NCBI GenBank assembly: GCA_964598845.1
Contig: CAZRDM010000032.1
Location: 1 to 18,250 of the forward strand
Direction: 5' to 3'
Length of the DNA stretch: 18,250 nt
Source: FEN-987 sp964598845
GTDB lineage: Archaea > Thermoproteota > Bathyarchaeia > 40CM-2-53-6
Under the pieces are notes generated by a model that was not told the origin of the DNA, did not search any database, and saw only the letters and a list, made by a program, of their open reading frames with translations. This document shows positions 1 to 8,287 of the stretch, piece by piece (the stretch's first letter is position 1; the number at the start of each line of letters is the position of its first letter). The translations under genes and the position numbers were made by a program.

Positions 1-651
1 AAATACACTCTCCCATCCATCTTGCATGAATTGTTGAGAATTCCGGTAAGCCAACTCAGCTCCATGACTCAGCGATTCTCCTGGAATTCTTCCCCGTCTA
101 GGTTTGATTGCAGAAAGCCCCCGTGACTTGATCTCATGTTTCTTGATCTTCAGATCGTGAAGCATCTTCGATGTTGCTGTGATTTGACCAAGTGCATCTG
201 ACCGGTCCGCCCAGATTTCTAATGGCTCGGCCAAGTCCTCTTTCTCTTTCTTTTTCGCCAGTCGGCGGTTCCAGTGGTCTGCAATGTCTGCGGTTGGGCC
301 GTGGGCGGATCTGTTACCTCTCCGTTGAATATCTCCGATGGTTCCGAATTGGGCTGCGTCGATTATACCGAGGCGGTGAGCCCATTGTTTCAATGGTTCT
401 AGTTCCATTTGTTCCACGGGTCGCTGGGTTGACTGATGTCCAAGATTTACAAGAATCTCATAGATTTCTTTGAGTTCTTCCTCAACTACGACTCTGCATG
501 TTATGCAAACGGCCGCATGCGCTTCGATGGAATAGCACGTCAAAGCCTCACGCAGGAGGTCATCAGCGAAGTCTGGTGTCAAAGTCCTGACGCGGGAATA
601 ATACTCACCATACAGTCGTTCTGCGCCAGTACGAAAGATCGCATTCGACAT
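1..651 (-). CDS. DUF4145/HEPN-like protein, C-terminus cut by window edge
   Basis: Reading the minus strand from the ATG at 651 gives 217 codons with no stop before the window edge, so the gene is partial. I infer a DUF4145-like, HEPN-type helical fold: an alpha-helical stretch (residues about 40-105) leads to RRGNRSAHG (110-118), which resembles the GN-x-x-AH motif of DUF4145 proteins and the R-x(4-6)-H motif of HEPN domains. Such domains occur in restriction, abortive-infection and toxin-antitoxin proteins, but the substrate here cannot be read. The remaining residues (125-217) are rich in K, E and R. No Shine-Dalgarno precedes the ATG; a weak TATA-like stretch lies near 690-712. An in-frame TAG upstream near 709-711 excludes a much longer start. 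The plus-strand ORFs at 192-473 and 436-699 lie antisense to it. I am fairly sure it is coding and less sure of the family. Confidence 0.62.
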   Translation of the reverse strand, partial: MSNAIFRTGAERLYGEYYSRVRTLTPDFADDLLREALTCYSIEAHAAVCITCRVVVEEELKEIYEILVNLGHQSTQRPVEQMELEPLKQWAHRLGIIDAAQFGTIGDIQRRGNRSAHGPTADIADHWNRRLAKKKEKEDLAEPLEIWADRSDALGQITATSKMLHDLKIKKHEIKSRGLSAIKPRRGRIPGESLSHGAELAYRNSQQFMQDGWESVF

Positions 652-724
652 AGAATCAATCTTTGGCGCAAAGGAGCCATTAGTGCTCGCAATTCTTAAC
701 CTGGATAACTATGTTCGCTTCTAG

Positions 725-970
725 AATCTATGGCGCGGTTGCAAAGTATACAAGCGAAAAATCGAAGCATCGGCCCGCAAGGAATTCACGCTTCGAGACA
801 AAGTCCGATACTTTTGGGGCAAGTCATCATCAGAAAGAACAAGTGAAAAAAGTGTTGACGTAGCTTTGGAGTCGGAAGATGTTAGCCACATACTTCGACA
901 CGATGGCTTGGAACAACGCCTTACAGCGAACCGTCCTGATCAGGTAACATCCGAACGAAAGCTCATGTGA
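725..970 (+). pseudogene. Possible gene remnant without a start codon upstream of rpl3
   Basis: Between the DUF4145-like gene and rpl3 (652-1085) there is no convincing intact gene. One plus-strand frame stays open for 82 codons from a TAG at 722-724 to the TGA at 968-970. It reads like protein, for example EFTLRDKVRYFWGK and ALESEDVSHILRHDGLEQR. It has no ATG, GTG or TTG until late (the TTG in LESED), and no ribosome binding site. It may be a decayed gene, part of an untranslated leader, or chance. I recognise no family. Confidence 0.22.
935..944. promoter_or_regulatory. Perfect 10-bp palindrome CCTGATCAGG
   Basis: CCTGATCAGG is its own reverse complement. It lies about 140 bp before the rpl3 start, in the otherwise gene-poor leader region. 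It could be an operator half of the rpl3 control region or a chance palindrome. Confidence 0.2.
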
Positions 971-1005
971 AGACCTGCGAGAGGCGGTGACAGAGAGCAC
1001 TTATT

Positions 1006-1021
1006 CCTACAGTTCTGTAGG
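1006..1021. promoter_or_regulatory. Inverted repeat CCTACAG-TT-CTGTAGG before rpl3
   Basis: Two 7-bp arms are perfectly complementary around a TT centre. The repeat sits directly upstream of an AT-rich stretch (GTATTTTA, about 1027-1034) that could serve as the rpl3 TATA box. That would put the transcription start near 1055-1060 and leave a leader of roughly 30 nt. The position just outside the TATA/BRE element suits a transcription-factor operator. Its function is inferred from position only. Confidence 0.4.
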
Positions 1022-1085
1022 GGTAAAGTATTTTAGAGGTCAGGGTGAACTGCGACGAAGCTACCGTATCAGACTGGTGCAGTGA

Positions 1086-2096
1086 TTGGGCCATAGGAAA
1101 GTGCACGCGCCTAGGCGCGGTTCTCTGGCGTTCCTGCCTAGGGGACGTGCTTCACGTTGGGTTGGAAGAGTAAGATACTGGCCTGAAGTTGAAGAAGGAC
1201 CGAGGGTTCTGGCTTTCGCCGGATTCAAGGCCGGCATGACATATGCCCTAGCCATCGACAACCGGCATGGATCCTTAACCTATGGGAGAGAGATCGTGAT
1301 CCCACTAACAGTGCTCGAAGCGCCTCCAGTGTTGGCCTGCGCAATACGAGCGTACACGAAGAACTACGAAGGCCTTCAAAGCTTCACTGAAGCGTGGATG
1401 GAGAAGCCACCGAAAGACTTCGAGCGAATCATATCCATACCCGAGAAATTTTCAACAGAGGATGAGCTCAAGAACATAGAATCCAACCTGGAAAAGATAG
1501 CGGACCTCCGCTTGGTTATGGCAACACAGCCCCGGCTTGCAAAGCGGCGAAAGAAAGAACCAGATCTATTAGAAGTGAAGATAGGCGGAGGATCCATCAA
1601 GGACAGATTCGAGTACGCTAAGAAAACCCTTGGCAGGGAAGTCAAGTTAACTGACTTCGTAAAAGAAGGTCAAGCCGTTGATGTTATCGGGATAACGAAG
1701 GGCAAGGGAATCCAGGGCCCCGTAAAGCGATGGGGAATCAGACGTAAGCTCCACAAATCCCGCAAAACCGTGCGAGAAGTCGGCACCATTGGAGCGTGGA
1801 CACCCCACTATGTCATGTACTCGGTCCCAAGAGCTGGACAGATGGGGTTTCATCAAAGGACGGAGTACAACAAACTCGTGATGAAAGTGGGCACTAATGG
1901 TGGCGAGGTCACGCCTAAGGGTGGATTCCTGCGATATGGCGAGATCAATTCGGACTACGTGGCGTTGAAAGGTAGCGTTCCAGGGCCTGCGAATAGATTG
2001 GTGGTTCTCCGATTGGCTGTACGTCCGCCTCCTGAAGCAAAAGCTCCTGTACCAAGGCTCGAGTACATCAGCGTCGCCTCGCATCAAGGCGACTAA
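1086..2096 (+). CDS. rpl3: Large-subunit ribosomal protein uL3 (archaeal L3)
   Basis: This is archaeal/eukaryotic-type L3, a core protein of the 50S subunit that reaches toward the peptidyl-transferase centre. The 336-residue length is normal for archaea. Family hallmarks are the N-terminal GHRKVHAPRRGSLAFLPRGR, the central VIGITKGKGIQGPVKRWGIR, and GQMGFHQRTEYNK near residue 257. The start is TTG: an in-frame TGA lies immediately before it, the encoded GHRK matches the usual archaeal N-terminus, and a GGTG ribosome binding site sits 6 nt upstream (1076-1079). In most archaea L3 opens a cluster with L4, L23 and L2. Here it stands alone and is followed convergently by rad50, 37 bp away. Identification is certain. 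Confidence 0.97.
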   Translation: MGHRKVHAPRRGSLAFLPRGRASRWVGRVRYWPEVEEGPRVLAFAGFKAGMTYALAIDNRHGSLTYGREIVIPLTVLEAPPVLACAIRAYTKNYEGLQSFTEAWMEKPPKDFERIISIPEKFSTEDELKNIESNLEKIADLRLVMATQPRLAKRRKKEPDLLEVKIGGGSIKDRFEYAKKTLGREVKLTDFVKEGQAVDVIGITKGKGIQGPVKRWGIRRKLHKSRKTVREVGTIGAWTPHYVMYSVPRAGQMGFHQRTEYNKLVMKVGTNGGEVTPKGGFLRYGEINSDYVALKGSVPGPANRLVVLRLAVRPPPEAKAPVPRLEYISVASHQGD

Positions 2097-2133
2097 CCTA
2101 CCATCTCTTCACCTCGACCAGTCTTAGGTCAGC

Positions 2134-4601
2134 TCAGGACCGAACTATCCTTCCATCATCCAATGATATGATGTTCTGAGCGTATTCCTCAAGTCCGCCC
2201 ACATGGCTGATCACGAAAATCTGTCTGAACTTCTTCGCTAGGTCTGAAGCCAGATACTCTATGATGCCTGACCTCCGAACATCATCCGAGCTCCCAAGCG
2301 GTTCGTCCAGGAATACGAATTCCGGTTTCTGTCCCTTCACTTCAGGCAATAGTGCCAAGGCAAAGGCCAACCTCATGGCCAACAAGAGCTGATCCTCAGT
2401 TCCCCCCGAGTAGACTTCTCTCGGTCTGTATTCCCCAGCCTCGGGATCCCAAACTTGCAGATTGTAATCCTCGTCTAGGATCACATGCCTGTAACGAGAC
2501 GATGTCAGGGATGGAAGAATTGCACTCATATACGCTTGGGCGCTGGGCCGTATCCTATTTCTAAGCGCCTCAGCTGTCCCCCGGACCCCTTCTGAGGCAC
2601 ATCGGATGACTTCTAAGCGGCGCTCCAGGTTCTTTGCGGTTTGTTCTTGTGATTGAACTTTCGCAACGATATCCCTATGTTGAGCTAGGTATTGGTCTAG
2701 GTTGGCGACTCGTTCCAGATTCTGCTCTATCTGTTTTTGAGCGACAGCTATCCGACGGCCCAACTCTTCACGGTCAATTTGGATTGTAGAAAGGAGTTCC
2801 CGGGTGAATACTATTCCTTCAGGGAGCTTAGGAAGAACTAGTTCATTCACTTGTCTTTCTAGGTTCTCAATTTCTCGTCGAAGATCCTCAATTGCTGCAT
2901 CTGAAGGCAACTTCCCCATTTCCTCGCGAATGGTCTGAAGCTTCACCTGTAGCCCTTCCCTTCTCTCTCGATCTCTGTCGGCGGCCTCCAAAGTCGACTG
3001 GGCAGCAGCTAACGATCCCACGTTCTCTTGTGTAGTGAAAATGGAGGCATAGAGTCGACAAGCGATGCAGAGCCTCTCGATCTCAGCCTCCGTTGAACGA
3101 AGTTCCTTCCTCAGCATTCCATAATGTGCTTCGAGGATGGAGAGTTCGCGCTNNNNNNNNNNNNNNNNNNNNNNNNNNNNNNNNNNNNNNNNNNNNNNNN
3201 NNNNNNNNNNNNNNNNNNNNNNNNNNNNNNNNNNNNNNNNNNNNNNNNNNNNCGAAGTTCCTTCCTCAGCATTCCATAATGTGCTTCGAGGATGGAGAGT
3301 TCGCGCTTCTTCTCCTCAAGATATCTCAGATCGCCTAGAATCGACTGGTGTTTGGCAACGGAGATCTTCGCATTGAGCCTTATTGCAGCAATGCTCGCAG
3401 GCACCGACGCCAAAACCACCAAACCTACTCCAACAAGAAAATCAGTCCAGATGAATGCCACGATAGATGCAGCGAAAAAGAGCCCAGCAGCAGCGAGATA
3501 TGGGTAAATGGGTTTCTGCAGCTGGGATTCCTGGCTCTTGATCTTCAGCCTGTCGACGGTTGAATACTTTCTTTCTGATTCTTTGACTTCTTGGTCAACG
3601 GCTCGCCAAGAGCGTTCTGCGGAGGCTAAATCGAGGGACTGCGTCCTCCCGGTCTCGATTAGTTCTTTGATCTTCCGGAGTAATGGTTCTGCTTCCTCGT
3701 AGCCCGCAAACTTCCCTAGCTCTCGCTGAATTTCTTCAAACTCCTTTCTCAGCCGATCAGAATGTCCTTGGTAGTTGCCGTGAAGCGCCCTCTTTCCTTC
3801 CAGCTGTAGATCGAGACTTTCTCTTTTCCTGATAACAGCCTCGTACTCAGAGAGGTTCATATGGAAAGCCTCCTTTTCCCTCAGTTCTGTTTGCAGTTCT
3901 TGATTCGTTCGAGTGAGATCTGCGTTTTCTTGCAATAGTCTTGTTCTTTCTACCTGGTTCCCTGTGAATTCATCCAGTGCTTTCTTGAGAATGTCCAGTT
4001 TCTCTAGTTCGACCCGAACTCTTCCTGGCCTGGCTGGAGTACCTTCCAGATCCTTGCGTTCTTCAGATAGATCTGCCTGGACTTCGTTGAAGCTTTCGAG
4101 GTTGAGGAAGACGTTGATGATATGCTCTCTCCCCTCTTTGCCTAGTCTAATGATGTTGCCAAGCTCCTTCTGGGCTACAACTGTGCTTGAGACTATTTCC
4201 TGGTAGGTAACGCCGCCAAGTAACCTTACGATTTCATCGTTGACCTTTTCCTGACCTATGGCGAGCATCCGCGTTGACCTGTTTGGATTTACCTCCTCTA
4301 GCGTGGCCCGCGTGGGTTTGGTTCTGTGGATCCGCCGTGTTACTCTGAACCTTCTGTCCCCAATCTCGAAATCCAAGGCTAGTAGTCCTTCGGTCGCTCC
4401 ATATGACACAAGATCCTCGTTCTTGGCTTTAGGTGGCCGTATCACTCTCCCGAACAGGGCGTAGAGAATCGCATCTAACAGAGACGATTTACCAGACTCG
4501 TTTAGACCAGTGACGAGTGTTATTCCATCACTGAACTGGATCGGAGAATCTAATCGAAGCTTCTTGAAGTTATGAGCCTGCAGGCCAAGGAGCCTTACCA
4601 A
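2134..4601 (-). CDS. rad50: Rad50/SbcC/YhaN-like ATPase with a membrane hairpin, interrupted by an assembly gap
   Basis: This is an SMC-type ABC ATPase that should partner the Mre11-like nuclease encoded just upstream in DNA end processing. The N-terminal part (4601-3253) has Walker A GLNESGKSS (residues 32-40), Q-loop VVAQKEL (Q144) and a coiled coil from about 176. The C-terminal part (3117-2134) has coiled coil, signature YSGGTEDQ, Walker B EFVFLDEP and H-loop FVISH. The two parts lie in different frames across 100 N. Merging the identical 55-bp flanks removes 155 bases, joins the frames and gives 770 residues. Two hydrophobic helices (about 366-385 and 388-408) form a membrane hairpin near the coil apex. 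A CIAC motif follows at 460-463, where a zinc hook would otherwise be expected to be central. B. subtilis YhaN has a comparable architecture. The start overlaps the mre11 stop by 7 nt, implying one operon. Confidence 0.88.
3098..3152. repeat. Left copy of the 55-bp direct repeat flanking the N gap
   Basis: These 55 bases directly before the N run are identical to the 55 bases directly after it (3253-3307). The simplest reading is an unmerged contig overlap, not a biological repeat. The length is a typical de Bruijn k-mer size. Confidence 0.9.
3153..3252. other. Assembly gap of 100 N inside rad50
   Basis: Exactly 100 N, the conventional placeholder for a gap of unknown size. It separates two identical 55-bp sequences in the coiled-coil part of rad50. 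The true gap length is probably negative: removing the N run plus one repeat copy restores the reading frame. Confidence 0.97.
3253..3307. repeat. Right copy of the 55-bp direct repeat flanking the N gap
   Basis: Identical to 3098-3152. On the minus strand both copies encode the same segment ending in YGMLRKEL, which is the overlap used to join the two rad50 halves. Confidence 0.9.
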
Positions 4602-5749
4602 GCCCCAGCCTCCTCCAACTTCGCTTGGCAGAGCCTCATGGCCTCTTCCAAGATTTCCCTCTCTTCTGCTGAGGCGTTCGCAATCGCCTCTGCGAAGTGT
4701 CGTCGAAGCTCTTGTAGGGGCGTGGTCCTAGGCAATGCGAGTACAGGTTGAGGTGATTCTATCTCCAGTTCGCCTTCATCTACACTCAAATGAAAGAACT
4801 TGCCTTCTCCATGCAAGAGGAGCTCGCTTCTTCGATAGCCGGCCAACTGCTGTACCGGCACATGACCTCTGATGCGAAGCCTCACTACTGCGTTGCGGTC
4901 ACTGGACCCATCCAAGGCTTGTTTCAGGATGTCGATTGGTGACTTCTCGTTTGGGAAGAATGTGTTGACAGTCTTGAAGGGTCGCGCGGAGGTTCTGATA
5001 TGCTCTCTGCCAAGTACACCTTCCTTCCCCAATTCGAGCCAGACGAAGCCTTTCTCTTCATTCTCCTCTTGGAAGGATGCTCGCTCAGTACTTCCTGGAT
5101 AGATTATCGTTGTATTTTGGAGCTCTTTCGTTTGATAAGAATGGAAGTGACCGACGCATACTAGCTGACAATTGTAAGGAACTGAGGACAATCGAATGAG
5201 GGGGTCGTCCCTTGAGTATCCTATGAACCCCTCTACGGGATAGTGCGTGATGAGTATGTTCACATCCGCGTCTAAGGCAACTGCCACTTTCCTAAGCGGA
5301 TCTTCGAAAGGTTCCAAGAGTGGATTTCGACTGAGGCCTCCGACTTGGATTCTTAAGGAGTCAATAGTGAACTCTCTACGACCGAGTACGTTCGGATTGT
5401 CGAAGAAGTGGACGTGGCCTGAGTTTCCATACACGGCGAGCGGAGATGAGCCTTCTTCAGCGACCTTTGGAGTATCATGATCACCGCTCACAGCAAGAAT
5501 TCTAACTCCAAGGTCGTGCACTGCCTTCAGATCTTCCATCACTCTCGCGCGAGCCAGGTTCCCGGGTCTAATCGTATCGAAAACATCGCCCACAAGCAGA
5601 AGTAAATCCGGCTTGTTGCGTTTCGCATATTCGACTACCTCCTCGAAGCATCTGAGGTGATCCATCCTACGATCGAAGCGCTTCGAACCAAAGGAGGAAG
5701 CCGGGGGATCGAGGTGATTGTCCCCTGTGAGCAAGATTTGAATGGTCAA
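4595..5749 (-). CDS. mre11: Mre11/SbcD-family nuclease (calcineurin-like phosphoesterase)
   Basis: This is a two-metal phosphoesterase of the Mre11/SbcD/YhaO family, expected to trim DNA ends with the Rad50-like ATPase encoded next. The 384 residues show the ordered motifs TGDNHLD (D10, H12), LLVGDVFD (D55), SGDHDTP (89-94), ITHYPVEG (H169), VGHFHSY (H201, H203) and YPGSTERASFQEE. A C-terminal capping domain follows (about 250-384). Motif III reads GDHD where most Mre11 proteins have GNHD, so the metal-binding Asn is replaced by Asp. The start is TTG at 5749 with AGGTG only 2 nt upstream, which is close. A start at the next TTG would delete part of the first beta strand. No herA or nurA lies nearby, unlike the usual archaeal resection cluster. 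Family assignment is firm. Confidence 0.93.
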   Translation of the reverse strand: MTIQILLTGDNHLDPPASSFGSKRFDRRMDHLRCFEEVVEYAKRNKPDLLLLVGDVFDTIRPGNLARARVMEDLKAVHDLGVRILAVSGDHDTPKVAEEGSSPLAVYGNSGHVHFFDNPNVLGRREFTIDSLRIQVGGLSRNPLLEPFEDPLRKVAVALDADVNILITHYPVEGFIGYSRDDPLIRLSSVPYNCQLVCVGHFHSYQTKELQNTTIIYPGSTERASFQEENEEKGFVWLELGKEGVLGREHIRTSARPFKTVNTFFPNEKSPIDILKQALDGSSDRNAVVRLRIRGHVPVQQLAGYRRSELLLHGEGKFFHLSVDEGELEIESPQPVLALPRTTPLQELRRHFAEAIANASAEEREILEEAMRLCQAKLEEAGAW

Positions 5750-5901
5750 GGCACCTGTTTCTTCCGAACAGAACTGTCACGCATCGCCCGGCGTTAAGCA
5801 TTACAGGTTTGAGCGATACTCGTCTCTAGGTAGGGCAAACGATAATGGTTGTAAGAGGCTAAGCCTTTGTCGATTCCAAGAGCCATTGGAGAACCCGGTT
5901 A

Positions 5902-7287
5902 TTGTCGGATCGCTGGAGATTGGGGAAACAACTTGAGAGCATCGTTTCTTCAGATCGCGTCTTTCCTGAAGACCGGATAGCGGCGAGATACAGATTTGAT
6001 GCATTGAGGCCGTACAGGCCTTATCCGAAACTTCGAATGCGAGGTTACACGCCTACCTTCTTGGTCGAGCCAGAGAACACCTCTGAGGTTTCAGAGATTG
6101 TTCGAATCGCACACCGCTCGCATACGCCTATAGTGCCTTACGGTGGCGGTACAGGTTTGATGGGAGCTGCTGTTGCAGTGCAAGGCGGAATAATGGTCGA
6201 CACAAGCAGAATGGATGAAATTGAAGAAATCTCGGCGGAAGACCTGTTTGTCCGCGCTCAATCGGGAGTCGTCCTCGAAAGCATCCACAATCGCCTGCAA
6301 GATCTGAATCTCTTCTTTGCCCACGACCCATGGACGCGCCCAATAGCGACATTGGGAGGCGCCATCGCAACCAACAGTCTGGGGTACCTAGGTGCAAAGT
6401 ACGGCTCCATCGGAGACCAGTTACTAGGCATCGAGGCTGTCCTGCCCGACGGCCTCATAATGAAGACCAGACCCGCTCAGTTCTCGTCAACGGGATTCGA
6501 CCTGAAACGACTCTTCGTTGGGACGGAAGGATGTTACGGACTGATCACGTCCGCCACAGTTCGAGCGTTTCCCGAACCAGAGAAATCCGCCTTGGCCAGT
6601 TATCATTTTTCAAGCTTCGAGCAGGGATACAGAGCAATTGTAGCCATGCGGATGTCCAATGTTGGACCAAGCATGATAGATTATGGTGAGGAGAGCGCCA
6701 GCGGACATGCTCAACTTAACATGGCATTCGACGGTTTGGAAAACGAGGTGAAGGCACAACTGGCTAAGGCTGACGCAATCACAGCTGAATCAGGTGGGAA
6801 GAAGTTGGATGACAAGGAGGCGCAAGAGTTCTGGGACCATCGCCATGATGTCGCCTTAATGTATAGTCGCAGGATTTCCGCTACTATTCTCCACGAAGAA
6901 CCTCGAACAAGGTATGACTATCTGCATCTTTCACTTCCCGCATCGAAGATCTTAGGATTCAGGGAAGATGCTCTAAGGATTGCAAAGGATAACCGTGTCA
7001 ATGTTCTCGATGTAGGATTGTGGCATGGCCCTGAGCTACTGTCCCTAGTCCTTTCATCGAGAGCCAGCGACGCACAAGCAGCGGCGAAGAAGCTTTGGAA
7101 TGCATCAGACCTCATTCTCCGCCATGGTCAGGATCTTGGTGGTTGCATGGAGTACTGTCACGGTGTTGGATTGAGGCTTGCACATCTAATGAAACGCGAG
7201 CATGGGTTGGGACTAGAGATTATGCGAGGCTTCAAACGGACAGTGGATCCGCTAGGCATAATGAATCCAGGGAAGGCTGCATTGTGA
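5902..7287 (+). CDS. FAD-linked oxidase (GlcD / D-lactate dehydrogenase type)
   Basis: This 461-residue flavoprotein of the vanillyl-alcohol oxidase/PCMH superfamily is likely a 2-hydroxyacid dehydrogenase (D-lactate or glycolate type). The N-terminal FAD_binding_4 domain has PYGGGTGLMG (79-88), HDPWTRPIATLGGAIATNS (141-159) and STGFDLKRLFVGTEGCYG (196-213). The C-terminal FAD-oxidase_C half ends in the usual MEYCHGVGLR, REHGLGLEIMRGFK and DPLGIMNPGKAAL. The substrate cannot be read from sequence, and an alkyl-DHAP-synthase-like role is an alternative. Start TTG at 5902 has a GGAGA 9 nt upstream, and a TTG at 5920 is possible. It is divergent from mre11 across about 150 bp, where GATAATG near 5839 could be a TATA element. 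It has no iron-sulfur GlcF partner beside it. Confidence 0.88.
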   Translation: MSDRWRLGKQLESIVSSDRVFPEDRIAARYRFDALRPYRPYPKLRMRGYTPTFLVEPENTSEVSEIVRIAHRSHTPIVPYGGGTGLMGAAVAVQGGIMVDTSRMDEIEEISAEDLFVRAQSGVVLESIHNRLQDLNLFFAHDPWTRPIATLGGAIATNSLGYLGAKYGSIGDQLLGIEAVLPDGLIMKTRPAQFSSTGFDLKRLFVGTEGCYGLITSATVRAFPEPEKSALASYHFSSFEQGYRAIVAMRMSNVGPSMIDYGEESASGHAQLNMAFDGLENEVKAQLAKADAITAESGGKKLDDKEAQEFWDHRHDVALMYSRRISATILHEEPRTRYDYLHLSLPASKILGFREDALRIAKDNRVNVLDVGLWHGPELLSLVLSSRASDAQAAAKKLWNASDLILRHGQDLGGCMEYCHGVGLRLAHLMKREHGLGLEIMRGFKRTVDPLGIMNPGKAAL

Positions 7288-7357
7288 AAATCAGGTGGGG
7301 CTAGGCGCAGACTTGTAAGAGTCCTCGATTGTGTAGCCTCCGTGAGCTCCGTAAGAA

Positions 7358-8152
7358 TCATAAGATTTCTTGTATCGATTTTTGGAATGCATAAAACTCC
7401 TGTGTTATCTCGTAGTGGCCTTTCAAGGTGTCGAGGCGAGCTAGATATGAGTCTACTAATCTCCGGATCGTTCCCTCCTTGAATTCGTGATATGAATTTT
7501 CGACCGTCTCTTTCTCCTCGCTTAGGAGATGCTTCAGGCCACGTTTTGATCCGATTTGCGTTTTGCCGTTCCTGACGGTCGCAGCGTAGAAAAGCAACTT
7601 TCTAATCTCATCCATCAGGGACTGAAAGTTTGCCAAATCTCCTCTTTTCTGCGCCTTGACAGCGTCATGTATGTAGAAGGGACACCAAGACATATGCTGT
7701 CTCAATTCATGCTCAATCTCTTGCGCTGGCTTCAAGCGAGGAAGCTTGTCAAGTTCTTCTTTCAGTTTCCCCGATCGATCGAAGACAACCTCGTACTCAG
7801 CATATGGCATCTGCTCAGACACATGTTGTAATTGGCTGAAGATGATATCGACCTCGATCCCTATCGGAGGAAACTCAGAGTTACCATAGAGGATGGCGAC
7901 CATTTTGCAGTGCGCCCATCCTCTCTCAAGGAAATGCAATGGTTGGCCTATCGCGGCCATGATCTGATGCCTAAGCGAGTGCCCTCTGTCAAAATCCTCT
8001 AAACTATTCTTGGTCGCGATGCCTAAATCAACGTCTGAAAAGTCATCTCTGTCTTCGTTCACTAGCGAGCCAGATAGGAATGCACCCTCTACGCTTTCCT
8101 CCCCTTCGAGCTGACTTACAATTGTCTGTATGATTGTCTGGTGATCTGACAA
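7358..8152 (-). CDS. Nucleotidyltransferase with C-terminal helical domain
   Basis: This is a DNA polymerase beta-superfamily nucleotidyltransferase. It shows the signature LSGS-x(10)-DVD (G28, S29, D40, D42) and a third carboxylate in GIEVDIIF (D102). After this fold (about 1-110) comes a helical region (about 130-225), as in aminoglycoside nucleotidyltransferases and other KNTase-like proteins. The substrate is unknown. The open frame extends to an ATG at 8275, but I prefer TTG at 8152 (264 residues). A GGAG lies 10 nt upstream, a TATA-like TAATACAA sits near 8193-8200, and the extra N-terminal residues look non-globular. The later start also leaves room for divergent promoters with the ABC operon. 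The helical tail and the neighbouring exporter recall resistance loci, which is suggestive only. Confidence 0.75.
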   Translation of the reverse strand: MSDHQTIIQTIVSQLEGEESVEGAFLSGSLVNEDRDDFSDVDLGIATKNSLEDFDRGHSLRHQIMAAIGQPLHFLERGWAHCKMVAILYGNSEFPPIGIEVDIIFSQLQHVSEQMPYAEYEVVFDRSGKLKEELDKLPRLKPAQEIEHELRQHMSWCPFYIHDAVKAQKRGDLANFQSLMDEIRKLLFYAATVRNGKTQIGSKRGLKHLLSEEKETVENSYHEFKEGTIRRLVDSYLARLDTLKGHYEITQEFYAFQKSIQEIL

Positions 8153-8287
8153 TGATTTCGTTCTCCGTGAAATAGCGGGTACTTTCTCGGTAGCTTGTAT
8201 TAGGGTGAGCGCTCTACTTGGGCACTTGTATGTAGAGTCAATATTGCATAGGCGCAAGAGATAGTCAGATGTCACGGATTAAACGTC

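Noticed and set aside
192..699. Two plus-strand ORFs (192-473 and 436-699)
   Set aside because: They lie antisense to a longer minus-strand frame open through the window edge with a DUF4145-like motif. Their own translations look unnatural.
1376..2087. Minus-strand ORFs across rpl3
   Set aside because: Shadows of a certain ribosomal protein gene.
3093..3376. Plus-strand ORFs spanning the N run
   Set aside because: They consist largely of undetermined bases and are antisense to rad50.
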